Positions 43,306 through 53,360 of a DNA stretch of 64,000 bases are shown here, piece after piece (position 1 is the first letter of the stretch; every line of letters starts with the position of its first letter). The notes below the pieces were generated by a model. The model ran no database searches. It had not been told where the DNA came from and saw only the letters and a list, made by a program, of their open reading frames with translations. This stretch comes from Siphonobacter sp. SORGH_AS_0500 (GTDB lineage: Bacteria > Bacteroidota > Bacteroidia > Cytophagales > Spirosomataceae): assembly GCF_002838835.1 (NCBI RefSeq), contig NZ_NHPP01000017.1, forward strand, positions 1 through 64,000, read 5' to 3'. The translations under genes were made by a program, and so were the position numbers.

Positions 43306-44247
43306 ATGAAAATTATCAAGTCAACGTACGGCTCGTATGAGTCGTACATCCTTCAAAATCCAGTTACGGGTGATGAAGTACATATTTTGCCTGGCCTGGG
43401 TGGGATCATCCGTCAGCTAAAACTTAGCAAAGAAAATCAATCTTTTGCGGTCATTGATACTCCTGAAGACCCGGCTGTTTTCGGAGACAATCCTAAGTAT
43501 GGCAGTGCATTCCTTTTTCCCTGGCCCAGCCGGATTAAGGATGGCGTGTATGCCTATCAGGGGAACACGTATCAGTTACCCATTAACGAACCTGAAAAGC
43601 AGGCGGCGATTCACGGCATTGTGCACCACGAAACTTTTGAAGTAGTGGAGGAGTGGTCTACCGTTGCTTCGGCAGGTATTCGTTTGAGATACCAGCACGA
43701 TGGCTCTTATCCGGGCTATCCCTTTCCGTTTCAATTTGAAATCCGGTATGATTTACTGAGTTCAGGAAAGCTGGATATTAGTCCCCAAGCCCTAAACACT
43801 GGAACCGAACCCATGCCTGTTGCTTTAGGCTGGCACCCGTACTTTCAGTTACCGGGCGGTACAGTGGATGACTGGACGATCTACTTCCCCGCTAAAAACC
43901 AAATCCTGCTGGATGATGAACTCATGATGCCCGCTGGAGTGGAGCCTTTCGAGGCCACTGAAGGCTATAAGCTGAAAGGACGCTCTTTAGATGCGATTTA
44001 TGAGCTGAACGAAGGCGGTTATCTTACGCAGTTGGTTTCAGCAAAACAGGGCGTAACCCTTAATCTGGAATACCAAAGAGGGGAGGGGAACGTAAATTAT
44101 CAGGTAGTCTATACCTTCCCGGATCGGGAACGGGTAGCGATGGAGCCTTTAACGGCCAACGTCGACGCTTTTAATAACGGCGAAGGGCTATTTATTCTTA
44201 AGCCCGAAGAAGTATACCAGACGACTTATCAGGTTTACCTAAGTTAG
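43306..44247 (+). CDS. Aldose 1-epimerase-family (galactose mutarotase-like) protein
   Basis: A 313-aa beta-sandwich. PFLFP-like 'SAFLFPWPSRIKDGVY' (about 67-82), AIHGIVHHETFEVV (about 103-116, catalytic-His region), LGWHPYFQLPGGTVD (about 173-187) and a late EPLTANVDAFNNGEGLFILK (about 284-303) match the family. It interconverts alpha and beta anomers of hexoses, or acts on hexose-6-phosphates in the YeaD-like branch. It is monocistronic, 75 nt after the regulator gene and upstream of a shared terminator. Substrate unknown. Confidence 0.9.
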   Translation: MKIIKSTYGSYESYILQNPVTGDEVHILPGLGGIIRQLKLSKENQSFAVIDTPEDPAVFGDNPKYGSAFLFPWPSRIKDGVYAYQGNTYQLPINEPEKQAAIHGIVHHETFEVVEEWSTVASAGIRLRYQHDGSYPGYPFPFQFEIRYDLLSSGKLDISPQALNTGTEPMPVALGWHPYFQLPGGTVDDWTIYFPAKNQILLDDELMMPAGVEPFEATEGYKLKGRSLDAIYELNEGGYLTQLVSAKQGVTLNLEYQRGEGNVNYQVVYTFPDRERVAMEPLTANVDAFNNGEGLFILKPEEVYQTTYQVYLS

Positions 44248-44397
44248 AGTGGTTTGGTGAAGTTTGATATAGTTAGATGAGGGTTGTGCTATTTGAATTA
44301 TGAACGCGTTCGGCTAAACCGCGAGTTCTTCGATCAATGCAGACCTCAAACTTTCAAACCTTCTCAAACTAAATCAAACCTACTCAGACTATTAACC

Positions 44398-44432
44398 AAA
44401 AATCCCCCGACTGAAGCCAGCCGGGGGATTTT
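44398..44432. terminator. Bidirectional terminator between epimerase and TonB receptor genes
   Basis: AAAATCCCCCG pairs with CGGGGGATTTT (left arm ends at 44409, right arm 44422-44432). It separates the plus-strand epimerase gene from the minus-strand receptor. Confidence 0.9.
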
Positions 44433-44452
44433 CGTATACGTAAGCTTTTTTC

Positions 44453-47400
44453 TTAGTTGAAAATATAACGTAAGCCAATCTGTGCCTGCCAAACGTTGTC
44501 AAGCGTAATTGATTTTACGAAAGAATCCTTCAACAGAACGGTTTGGCCATCGATGTTCTGAGTGCCTAAACGATATGAAGGAACACCTTCAGAGCTGGTA
44601 GAAACGTAAGACAGCGGGTTAGCTGAAGTAGATACGTAACCCACACCCCATTTGTTATTTAAAAGGTTACCAACGTTCAGGATATCAGCCCGTAACTGAA
44701 TCGTATTTTTCTTACCCTTATCGCCTACTTTAACGTAGAACTCCTGAATAACGGTAAAGTCAAAACGAGTCAACCAGGGGAATTGTCCACCGTTACGCTC
44801 AGCATAAGAACCACGACGAGTCTTCAGGTAGCTGTTGCCATTGATATACGCTTCATAAGCCGCTTGCTGCTCTGCTACGGTATATACGCGGGCACTAGAG
44901 CCTGATCCAACCGTCAGGGGAACAAACGTGATGTCTGAAGCAGAGTTAGGTACGTAAATTAAGTCGTTACCATTTTGGCCATCTCCGTTGAGGTCACCGT
45001 TATAGGTGTAGGAAATTTTGCCTCCGCTGGCAGAGGTCATACCTAAGGTGAAGGTAGTTGATCCACCAAATTGACCACCATAGTTAAGACGGTAATTTAC
45101 GTAACCAATGATGCGGTGACGCAGGTCATTGTCAGCATAGGAAACGCCCAAATAGTTTTGACCATATACCGTTGGAATGTTGGCTTGAACCGTACTTCCT
45201 ACGGATTGTAAATCCCGAGCCTGACCGAAGGTATACGCTAACATTCCTCCTAAACCTTTAGAGACAGGCTTTTCTAATTTAGCAGTCAAGGTATAGGCCT
45301 GACCTTTGTTCGTGTTTTTGATAACGAATGTGCTCGTAACCGCCGAATTAGCGAAACGTGACGAAGGATAACGGTCGCGAGAATCAGGACCCGTAAACTT
45401 ACGGTCAGCCGTTTTCAAGTTAGCATCAATGTAACGTAAGCCCTGAAGTGTTTGGTTATAAATCACCTCCAAAGTACCGATGAATCCACCTGGTAAACGC
45501 TGATCGACTGCTAAGTTGGTTTTCCATACCAAGGGGTACTTCAGGTTAGGATCGGTAGCATTTACGGTGTAAGGTTTTAACTTTCTAATGTCCGTTTCGC
45601 TAGGGATAAACCGGCTTGGGTTTAGCGTGAAAGGAATATTAGTAGTGTTTTCCTCCGTAACCAAGGCCGTGTTGATACCATTGTTACCTAACTGGTTAGA
45701 TACCAATACTTCAGGAATACGAGATACGAAGAAACCGCTACCACCGCGAATCTGAGTCATTTTGTCGCCCTTTACGTCCCAGTTAAAACCAATACGGGGA
45801 GAAATCAACAGACGTGGTTTAGGGAATACGCCAGTATTAACCGTATAAGGGTTATTGTTCTCATCGTGGAATTTACCTGCTAAATCCTCCGTAAGAACGG
45901 GGTTATAGAAGGACTCGGCTGTTTTCTTATCGTAAGCAAAAATATCTGCACGAACGCCAGCCGTCAGCTTGAAGTTAGGATTGATTTGGAATTCATCCTG
46001 CACATAAGCACTATACGTGGCTCTTTTCAGCGTTTGTAAAGGCTCGGCTCCACCTGGTAATAATGAATATCGGTAATTGAAACGTCTTACAGATACGGGT
46101 GAAGTAGTGGCATTGGGATTCGCTAAGTAAGCCAAAGCCGCTGTCTTGAAGTCATCTATAGAGTTATAGACGTATACGCCGTTCGAAGCTGGGAAGAAAA
46201 CGTTGTTAGAAGTAAAGTGCTCGTATGACAGACCGAAAGTCAGGGTATGCTTACCCGCAAAATAACTGAAGTTATTCGTGACGTTAAATGTCGAATAGTT
46301 CAGTTTGTTGTTAGGAGTAAAAGGATCAAATCCAACGGAAGTATAAGTAGAACCATCTTTCAGGATGTCAACAGTAGGGAAAAGACCAGTTCTGTAGGTC
46401 CGGTCCTCAATCTGCTTGTTATACGTAACAATTAAACGGTTCGCAAACTGGCCGTTGAAAGTAGAGTTTAATTCAGCAGCTAAGGAACGCGTGTTATCAG
46501 CAATTTTATAACCTGTATTCTGAGCCGAGAGAGCCAGACCTCCGTTGTAGCTACCCGTAGCATAGCCCGTACGGTTACCAAAACCAGCAGTTGAACTACT
46601 ATTACTGTTGCTGATGGCCTGCTCAGATTGAGAGTCGTGATGAGAGTAACGTACCGAAAGCTTATGGTTATCGTTAATGTTGTAATCCAAACGAAGTAAG
46701 CCTTTTGTACTACTAACCTGATTATTAAAGTTATCAATGGCACCTAAGTCAAAATTGAAATTGGTGCTCATGAACTGCTTCAAATCTTCCAAATCAGCCG
46801 CAGTTGTTCTGGAAACGTTACCTGTGGCTCCAGGGCGGTTGGCTACCCAATCCAGAGCGGGCGTGCTGCTCTTGTAACGTTCAACGTTAGCAAAGAAGAA
46901 CAACTTGTTTTTAATGATAGGGCCACCAATGCGGAAACCAGCGGTATTGTTATTGATCGTTACCGGAGGTAATTCTTTACCATTGGCTTTTTTACCTGCT
47001 AAATCAGAATTACGGAAAAGGTAATAAACCGAACCTGAGAATTCGTTGGTACCGGAACGAGTCACGGCATTGATACTCGCTCCTGAGAATCCCGTTTGGC
47101 GAACGTCGAAAGGAGCTACGTTTAACTGAACTTCATCCAAAGCGTCGAGTGATACGGCCGTAGTTCCCGTACGTCCACCCGCCGAAGCTGAAGAGCCTAA
47201 ACCGAAACCGTTGTTGAATACGGAACCGTCAATGGTAATGTTGTTGAAACGGGCATCCTGTCCACCGAAAGACTGGCCGTTTCCGTAGGCGTTGTATTTG
47301 GTAATGTCGTTGATGGTACGGCCCAGGGTAGGAATCGTATTGATCGTTTCGCGACCATACGAGGCAGCAGCACCGGTCCGGTTCGAACTGAACACGCCGT

Positions 47401-47800
47401 TCTGGTTACTCGTAATCACGACTTCAGACAATTGGGAAGAAGCGTCTGATAATTGAAAGTTTACGTCCGCTGAAGTACCCAGGTTGGTGTAGATACCATC
47501 TTTCACTTGGTCCTGAAAGCCTACGAACGTAGCAGTAATTTTAAAAGGACCGCCTACCCGTACGCCAATCAGGGTATAACGACCGGAAGCATTGGTGGTA
47601 GTTCCATAACGGCTACCGGAAGGTTCGTGGATGGCAATAACGGTGGCTCCGGGCAGAGCTTCACCTTTATTATCCACCACAAGTCCCGTCACTGTAGAGG
47701 AAGTTACCTGAGCATGAGCCGAATTTAAACCGCAGAACACGGCTAAAAAAAGACCCAGAAACGAAAGCGTATGCCTTGATTTCGCTAAAAGTGCTTTCAC
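44453..47800 (-). CDS. Oar-like TonB-dependent receptor (copy 1)
   Basis: A 1115-aa outer-membrane protein starting at GTG 47800. Signal peptide ending SAHAQ, then a CarboxypepD_reg repeat ([20 protein letters not shown], about 38-57, and the following FVGFQDQ), a plug domain ([20 protein letters not shown] about 157-176; [16 protein letters not shown] about 178-193) and a 22-strand-type barrel with a C-terminal aromatic LRYIFN. The plug pattern 'aP.[21 protein letters not shown]' (split here over about 228-252) is that of Oar/TonB receptors thought to export or take up large substrates. It is arranged head-to-tail with a close paralogue upstream. No TonB box or susD partner is seen. Confidence 0.92.
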   Translation of the reverse strand: MKALLAKSRHTLSFLGLFLAVFCGLNSAHAQVTSSTVTGLVVDNKGEALPGATVIAIHEPSGSRYGTTTNASGRYTLIGVRVGGPFKITATFVGFQDQVKDGIYTNLGTSADVNFQLSDASSQLSEVVITSNQNGVFSSNRTGAAASYGRETINTIPTLGRTINDITKYNAYGNGQSFGGQDARFNNITIDGSVFNNGFGLGSSASAGGRTGTTAVSLDALDEVQLNVAPFDVRQTGFSGASINAVTRSGTNEFSGSVYYLFRNSDLAGKKANGKELPPVTINNNTAGFRIGGPIIKNKLFFFANVERYKSSTPALDWVANRPGATGNVSRTTAADLEDLKQFMSTNFNFDLGAIDNFNNQVSSTKGLLRLDYNINDNHKLSVRYSHHDSQSEQAISNSNSSSTAGFGNRTGYATGSYNGGLALSAQNTGYKIADNTRSLAAELNSTFNGQFANRLIVTYNKQIEDRTYRTGLFPTVDILKDGSTYTSVGFDPFTPNNKLNYSTFNVTNNFSYFAGKHTLTFGLSYEHFTSNNVFFPASNGVYVYNSIDDFKTAALAYLANPNATTSPVSVRRFNYRYSLLPGGAEPLQTLKRATYSAYVQDEFQINPNFKLTAGVRADIFAYDKKTAESFYNPVLTEDLAGKFHDENNNPYTVNTGVFPKPRLLISPRIGFNWDVKGDKMTQIRGGSGFFVSRIPEVLVSNQLGNNGINTALVTEENTTNIPFTLNPSRFIPSETDIRKLKPYTVNATDPNLKYPLVWKTNLAVDQRLPGGFIGTLEVIYNQTLQGLRYIDANLKTADRKFTGPDSRDRYPSSRFANSAVTSTFVIKNTNKGQAYTLTAKLEKPVSKGLGGMLAYTFGQARDLQSVGSTVQANIPTVYGQNYLGVSYADNDLRHRIIGYVNYRLNYGGQFGGSTTFTLGMTSASGGKISYTYNGDLNGDGQNGNDLIYVPNSASDITFVPLTVGSGSSARVYTVAEQQAAYEAYINGNSYLKTRRGSYAERNGGQFPWLTRFDFTVIQEFYVKVGDKGKKNTIQLRADILNVGNLLNNKWGVGYVSTSANPLSYVSTSSEGVPSYRLGTQNIDGQTVLLKDSFVKSITLDNVWQAQIGLRYIFN

Positions 47801-47878
47801 AATTTTTTTGGTTAAATTTTAAGGAGTTTTGTTTTGAAGTATGTATGGGTACTGAAGTGGGTTCACTGCTAAACATAG

Positions 47879-47920
47879 AAAGACCTGACAGAACAAAAAA
47901 TTCATAACTGTCAGGTCTTT
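47879..47920 (-). terminator. Hairpin between the two receptor genes
   Basis: AAAGACCTGACAG (47879-47891) pairs perfectly with CTGTCAGGTCTTT (47908-47920). It terminates the upstream receptor gene (47959-51315) before the copy-1 start. Confidence 0.8.
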
Positions 47921-47958
47921 CTAGAGGTGGTCAAATGTCAAATTATGATGCTAATCTA

Positions 47959-50900
47959 CTAAAACAGGTAACGTAAACCAAATTGCATGCTCCAGGTAGT
48001 TGCCGTCGTCGTAACATTTCTGAACGGAGTGGTAGGCAACATGGTCTGGCCGTTTACAGACACCGTGTTCATCTGGAATGTAGGAACACCAGCAGTAGTT
48101 ACAGCTGATCTTCTTAACACGTTGTTAGAACCGGTAATTAACTCCTGCTGGATGCCCCAGTTGCTGTTTAGGAGGTTACCCACGTTCATGATGTCCAGGC
48201 TAAACTGGAGGCTGTGACGCTGCTTGCCAATGTTCGTGAAGATATCCTGTAACAAACGGAAATCGAAGTTATTAACCCAGGGCAGTAAACCTGCGTTACG
48301 ACTTACATAGCCGCCTTTGCTATCACGTAATACCTGCACATTGTTCACGTACGTATCGAAAGCTTCGCGTTGTTGCTCTGCGGTGAAAGTTACACCGTTT
48401 GAAGTGAACGTAGCAAAGTTTAACTCTGAAGCACTGTTAGGGACGTATAACAGATCAGCTGAGATCCCATCACCGTTCAGGTCACCGTTGTACTGGAATG
48501 AGTAACGGCCCCGATTGGCACCATTGTAATATAAGGTGATTGTAGTAGCCAGGTGTTTCAGGTATTCGAAACGGTAAGAAAGGTTACCCACGATACGGCT
48601 TGGCAGAGCGTTGCTAGACGTGTAGAGCGTCAAGTCGTTCGGATTATTGATGTTCGGGCTGCTTCCCCAGGCCGAGCTTGCGTTAGATCCTGGGTTGTCC
48701 GAAATCGTTTTAGCCGATGTGTGTGAATAGAATAAAGATCCGTAAAAGCCTTTCGTCTGGCGAAGAGTGACCCCAATCGTTGCATTAAACGAGTGACCTT
48801 TCGTAGTGTTCGTTAATACACTACCTGCGTTACCACCTAGGCGATTGTTATACGTGTAAGAAGCTGCATTAGGATAGAAATCACGCGTGTCGCCTGAGTA
48901 AGCCATCTTCTGCGTAGCCGCCTTGCGGTTGGCTCCAAATTGGTACACGCCCTGAAGGTCTTTCGTATACATCAGGTCAGCCGTGATTACGAAGGGAGTT
49001 CCTGGAATTACGTAATCAGCACCCAAACTGCTTCTCCATACTTGTGGCATTTTGAAGTTCCGGTCTACCAGAGCTAAGCTGCTGGGGACACCCGCATTGG
49101 GGTTCTTGATGAAAACATTTTCACCACCCGCCGGAGGATTATTCAGCCAGTAATATTTGTCAGGTTGGAAACGGATGTTGTTAATCCATCCTGAAGAAGC
49201 AGCGTAGCTACCAGGTTCGATTGTGTTCTGGATCACACCCGAGTTAGAGGGCATGTTAGTTAACCAAACGAAGGGCACACGTCCGGTAAAGATACCCGTT
49301 CCACCACGAACAACGAAGCCACCGTCTTCTTTCACGTCATAACGGAAACCGATACGGGGAGACAGCATAACGCGGGCTTTAGGCCATGAACCCGTGCTGT
49401 AGGTGCGGGGCTGTCCGTCCGTTCCTAGTAATTCCAGTTGGTCCACTACGGTGTTTGGCGTCAGTTTATTCAGGAACATGGGTAACTCCGCACGCAGACC
49501 GGCGGTTAAAGTCAGCTTTTTGTTCACCTGAATTTTGTCCTGAATGTAAGCGGAAGGTAAGCCGTATTTCGCCGGAGCATAAGTATCCTGACCCGCGTAA
49601 GGATACGTCAGGGCAAATTGAATAGGAGCTTTTTCATTAGCAGTTCCCGTAGTCAGGAAATCAGCAACGGAAGCATAGCGGTAATAAGAGGTACCAGAAC
49701 GCAGGTATTGGTTACCGAAGCTTTGGTACTCGAAGCTAACCCCACCCGTGAAGTTGTGCTTGCCCGTTACATAGGTCAAGTTGTTCGTGATGTTGATGTT
49801 ATCGTTCAGAACGTCATTGCCATAGGTGAACAGTTCGTAACCAGCCGTAATGTAGTTCACATAGTTGTTAGGATAACCCGTTCCGTCGCCAATGTCAATC
49901 ATTGGAAATTCAGAACTTGGAGACGTACGTACCGACTGGATACGGCTGTAGGTAGCCAGGAACTGGTTGGATAGCTTGTTCGTGATGGAGCTGTTTAATT
50001 CAGCAGTCAAGGAGCGAACGATGTTTTTCTGGGTGTACATCGTGTTCGCGAAAGCCATCGATAACTGACTTACCCGGTTAGCTGTAGTGGAACGAGGGTA
50101 GGGGCCTGAGTTACCGTTGACAAGCGAAGGAGTGCTGCTTTCAACCTGGTTGTAACGAATGGCCAGTTTGTGTTTATCGCTAATGTTCCAGTCTAAACGA
50201 GCCAAAAAAGAGGTCGTTTTTTCGCTGTTATCGTTTGCATAATTTTCGTAGGCTCCTGGATCATAACCCCATTGGTTAATCAGGTGGTTACGAACAGCTT
50301 CCAAATCCGAACGACGCACACGAGTAATATTCTGATCGGGGTTGGAGGCTCCGTTTTCAGAAGCTTTCCATAAGTTAACTGCACCGGAAGCAGCACCTTT
50401 GTTTTCAATGTGCTCGGCGTTAACGAAGAAGAACAGCTTGTTTTTTACCAGAGGACCGCCTAAGCGGAAACCAATCGTACGAGCCGAAGAAACAGGTTTT
50501 TCAATGGTAACATTACCTGATTTTGAGCCTACCTGATTTTGGGTTCTCCAGAATGTGTAAGCAGAACCCGAGAACGTGTTGGTACCTGAACGCGTTACGG
50601 CATTGATCCCCGCCCCTGAGAACCCGCTCTGACGAACGTCATAAGGAGCAATGTTCACCTGAACTTCGTCGATAGCATCGATGGAGACCCCACCACCACC
50701 GGGCAGAGGGTTTCCATTCAGACCGAAACCGTTGTTGAAGTTGGCTCCATCAATCTGATAGTTGTTATAACGACTATCGCGGCCACCGAAGCTGTTACCG
50801 TTAGACTGGGGAGTCAGACGGGTAATGTCCGAGATGTCACGGCTTACGGTAGGAAGTGTAAGGATTTGACGAGCATTAAAAGAGGTAGCTGCACCCGTAC

Positions 50901-51315
50901 GCTGACCCGTGAAGCCATCGCGGGTTCCCTGGATAGTTACTTCAGTTAATTGCGTACCTCCGTCAGACAACTGAATGTTGACGGTTGCCGCAGCACCCAG
51001 GTTAGCGAAAATATTGGTAGCCGTTTGTTCAGCATAACCGATAAATGATACCGTCACTTTGTAAGGACCACCTACCCGAATAGTGGGCAAGTTGTAAAGG
51101 CCTTCGGAGTTAGTGGTGGTACCATAGCGGGTTCCTGATGGTTCGTGAATAACGATCACGGTGGCACCAGGTAAATTTTCGCCTTTGGTGTCTGTTACGC
51201 GGCCATTAATAGCCGAAGTAGTAACCTGAGCATAGGATTGATTGCCAGTGATGATGAACATCAGCATCAGAGCAACTCCTAAGACTCCAGATAAAGGTAA
51301 AAACTTCCTCATCAT
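47959..51315 (-). CDS. Oar-like TonB-dependent receptor (copy 2)
   Basis: A 1118-aa paralogue of the neighbouring receptor with the same order: signal peptide (ends QSYAQ), CarboxypepD_reg (INGRVTDTKGENLPGATVIV, about 36-55), plug (LPTVSRDISDITRLTPQSNG; SFGGRDSRYNNYQIDGANFN) and beta-barrel ending MQFGLRYLF. Start at 51315 (or Met2). Near-identical blocks, such as the HEPSG.RYGTTTN and [20 protein letters not shown] segments, show a tandem duplication followed by barrel divergence, with loops differing most. A terminator lies between the copies, so they are separate transcripts. The transported substrate is unknown. Confidence 0.92.
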   Translation of the reverse strand: MMRKFLPLSGVLGVALMLMFIITGNQSYAQVTTSAINGRVTDTKGENLPGATVIVIHEPSGTRYGTTTNSEGLYNLPTIRVGGPYKVTVSFIGYAEQTATNIFANLGAAATVNIQLSDGGTQLTEVTIQGTRDGFTGQRTGAATSFNARQILTLPTVSRDISDITRLTPQSNGNSFGGRDSRYNNYQIDGANFNNGFGLNGNPLPGGGGVSIDAIDEVQVNIAPYDVRQSGFSGAGINAVTRSGTNTFSGSAYTFWRTQNQVGSKSGNVTIEKPVSSARTIGFRLGGPLVKNKLFFFVNAEHIENKGAASGAVNLWKASENGASNPDQNITRVRRSDLEAVRNHLINQWGYDPGAYENYANDNSEKTTSFLARLDWNISDKHKLAIRYNQVESSTPSLVNGNSGPYPRSTTANRVSQLSMAFANTMYTQKNIVRSLTAELNSSITNKLSNQFLATYSRIQSVRTSPSSEFPMIDIGDGTGYPNNYVNYITAGYELFTYGNDVLNDNINITNNLTYVTGKHNFTGGVSFEYQSFGNQYLRSGTSYYRYASVADFLTTGTANEKAPIQFALTYPYAGQDTYAPAKYGLPSAYIQDKIQVNKKLTLTAGLRAELPMFLNKLTPNTVVDQLELLGTDGQPRTYSTGSWPKARVMLSPRIGFRYDVKEDGGFVVRGGTGIFTGRVPFVWLTNMPSNSGVIQNTIEPGSYAASSGWINNIRFQPDKYYWLNNPPAGGENVFIKNPNAGVPSSLALVDRNFKMPQVWRSSLGADYVIPGTPFVITADLMYTKDLQGVYQFGANRKAATQKMAYSGDTRDFYPNAASYTYNNRLGGNAGSVLTNTTKGHSFNATIGVTLRQTKGFYGSLFYSHTSAKTISDNPGSNASSAWGSSPNINNPNDLTLYTSSNALPSRIVGNLSYRFEYLKHLATTITLYYNGANRGRYSFQYNGDLNGDGISADLLYVPNSASELNFATFTSNGVTFTAEQQREAFDTYVNNVQVLRDSKGGYVSRNAGLLPWVNNFDFRLLQDIFTNIGKQRHSLQFSLDIMNVGNLLNSNWGIQQELITGSNNVLRRSAVTTAGVPTFQMNTVSVNGQTMLPTTPFRNVTTTATTWSMQFGLRYLF

Positions 51316-51932
51316 GAAATTTGGAATTTAGTTTAAATTGAACTTTTAGTAGTGAGTGGAAAGAAAAATTTGACACAAATAAACATAGGAATTTGTCTTT
51401 TTTCAAGTCTTAATTTGATATGTACACTTTAAATATTTTTAATAATGTTCTGATCTGTAACAATTAGCCACTTTGGTATTGAAAAAGAACAATTTAGTGA
51501 ATGTTAAATAATCGTTAAGTTTGCATAAGATATACTGTTGTATTTTTTTTATAATGGATGTATCCTCTAGAACCCTAAATTTCAATTTTTAATGAATTAA
51601 CTGGGAAATACTAAGTTAGGAAGAAGAAAACTTTATAAAAGGATTAAAGCCCTACGGTAAAACAATCTATAAGCCTGGCAGCCATTCAGGAATAGATTAC
51701 TTACAAACTATTTGGTAATTGATCCATATGCCAAATTTTATACCATAATTCGCTGACGTATATTTATATACGAATTAATTCTTAGGGTTACTGGTAGTTT
51801 ATACCACAGGAGATGCTTACCATAGACTTGTAATAAAATCAAGGCATTACTAGTTGCTCATATTATATTTGTGGTTCTGTTAACCAACCTAATCCGGCAG
51901 GTTACATCATGCTTTAGCAGGCATCCCCATCT
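51316..51932. other. AT-rich spacer with divergent promoters
   Basis: No gene is visible in ~600 nt. It carries the promoters for the receptor gene (minus) and the cysteine desulfurase (plus). No RNA element recognised. Confidence 0.5.
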
Positions 51933-53081
51933 ATGAAAAGAATTTATCTTGATAATGCAGCCACCACTCCGCTGGATCCGGTGGTTCTGGAAGAAATGTT
52001 ACCCCTGATGCGGGAACAGTTTGGAAATCCCTCGTCTATTCACGGTCATGGACGGGTGGTTCGTTCGGCCATTGAGAAAGCCCGTAAGAAAGTAGCGGAA
52101 TTACTGAATACGTCTCCTTCTGAGATTTTCTTTACCTCTGGCGGTACCGAAGCCGATAATACTGCGATTCGGAATACGGTACTTTCCAAAGGCATCAGAC
52201 ATATCATTACCTCGCCCCTCGAACACCACGCCGTTCTGCACACAGCCGAACATCTGGAAAAGGAAGGGCTGGCGAAAGTATCTCTTGTGGAACTGGATTC
52301 GAAGGGATATGTGGACTACGCTCATCTGGAAGAATTACTAAAAACAAACGAGCCGAGTCTGATTTCCTTAATGCATGGGAATAACGAAATTGGTAACTTA
52401 CTGGATCTGGATCGGGTAGGGCAACTGGCAACGGAGTATAAGGCTCTGTTCCATTCTGATACCGTACAGACGATGGGCCATTACAAGCATGATCTTCAGC
52501 AGTTGAAAACTAATTTCATTGTTGGAGCGGCTCATAAATTCCACGGTCCTAAAGGGGTAGGATTCCTTTATATGCAGGCAGGAACTAAAATTCCTCCCTT
52601 CATTCACGGTGGGGCTCAGGAACGCAACATGCGGGGCGGTACCGAAAACGTGTATGGGATTGTAGGGCTGGCGAAAGCTCTGGAAATTGCTTACGCTGAA
52701 ATGGCCGAGCACCAACAGCACATTCAGGGACTAAAAACTCATATGATGGACCGTTTGAAAGAGGCGATTCCCGAGATTGGCTTTAATGGTGACCCTGAAA
52801 CGTCAGAGCAAAGTTTATATACGGTGCTGAATGTAAGCTTCCCACCGACTGCCGATAGTGAGATGTTGTTATTCAATCTCGACATTGAAGGTATTTCTGC
52901 GTCGGGCGGTTCTGCCTGTAGCAGTGGGTCAGACGTAGGTTCTCATGTATTGAGAGCGTTGAAAGCCGATCCTTCGCGTCCGTCCGCCCGGTTCTCTTTC
53001 TCCAAGTACACAACGAAAGAAGAAATTGATACCGTTGTTGACAAACTGGCGGTGATTATGGGCGTGGAAAAAGTTAGCTAG
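51933..53081 (+). CDS. Cysteine desulfurase (NifS/IscS class)
   Basis: A 382-aa PLP enzyme that takes sulfur from cysteine for Fe-S clusters, tRNA thiolation and other uses. YLDNAATTPLDPVVLEEMLP (5-24), FTSGGTEADNTAIRN (67-81), PLP-lysine K202 in GAAHKFHGPKGVGFLY, and the mobile-loop cysteine C329 in SGGSACSSGSDVGSHV are all present. The extended loop with SACSSG is of the class I (IscS/NifS) type. It is monocistronic with a strong terminator. No iscU/hscA neighbours, so the sulfur acceptor is unclear (sufU or MnmA are possibilities). Confidence 0.92.
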   Translation: MKRIYLDNAATTPLDPVVLEEMLPLMREQFGNPSSIHGHGRVVRSAIEKARKKVAELLNTSPSEIFFTSGGTEADNTAIRNTVLSKGIRHIITSPLEHHAVLHTAEHLEKEGLAKVSLVELDSKGYVDYAHLEELLKTNEPSLISLMHGNNEIGNLLDLDRVGQLATEYKALFHSDTVQTMGHYKHDLQQLKTNFIVGAAHKFHGPKGVGFLYMQAGTKIPPFIHGGAQERNMRGGTENVYGIVGLAKALEIAYAEMAEHQQHIQGLKTHMMDRLKEAIPEIGFNGDPETSEQSLYTVLNVSFPPTADSEMLLFNLDIEGISASGGSACSSGSDVGSHVLRALKADPSRPSARFSFSKYTTKEEIDTVVDKLAVIMGVEKVS

Positions 53082-53105
53082 ATTTTTATAAATAGTATCC
53101 TAGAA

Positions 53106-53145
53106 GAAAACCTCCCGGCAGTTACTGCCGGGAGGTTTTCTTTTT
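53106..53145 (+). terminator. Terminator after the desulfurase gene
   Basis: GAAAACCTCCCGGCA (53106-53120) pairs with TGCCGGGAGGTTTTC (53126-53140), followed by TTTTT. Confidence 0.95.
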
Positions 53146-53155
53146 ATGAGGTCAA

Positions 53156-53184
53156 GCTGTCATCCTGAGCGAAGCGAAGGAGCT
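53156..53184. repeat. Dispersed GTCATCCTGAGCGAAGCGAAGGA element
   Basis: GTCATCCTGAGCGAAGCGAA lies within 53159-53184. It is a short interspersed sequence seen in many Bacteroidota genomes; a degenerate copy is near 34,835-34,864. No function can be given. Confidence 0.6.
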
Positions 53185-53360
53185 TACCTGAAGATGAGAA
53201 AGCACTTTCGGAAAGTACATACGGCATTTAAGTAATGTTAATCCATAAATAACAATTTAAAAATTTGGAATACCTCAGGTAATGCATTCCAAAATGTTTC
53301 CAGAATTGGCCATTTGCTTTGTACACGTCGACCGAGCAGTTAAAACGTCGATGTTTGCGT

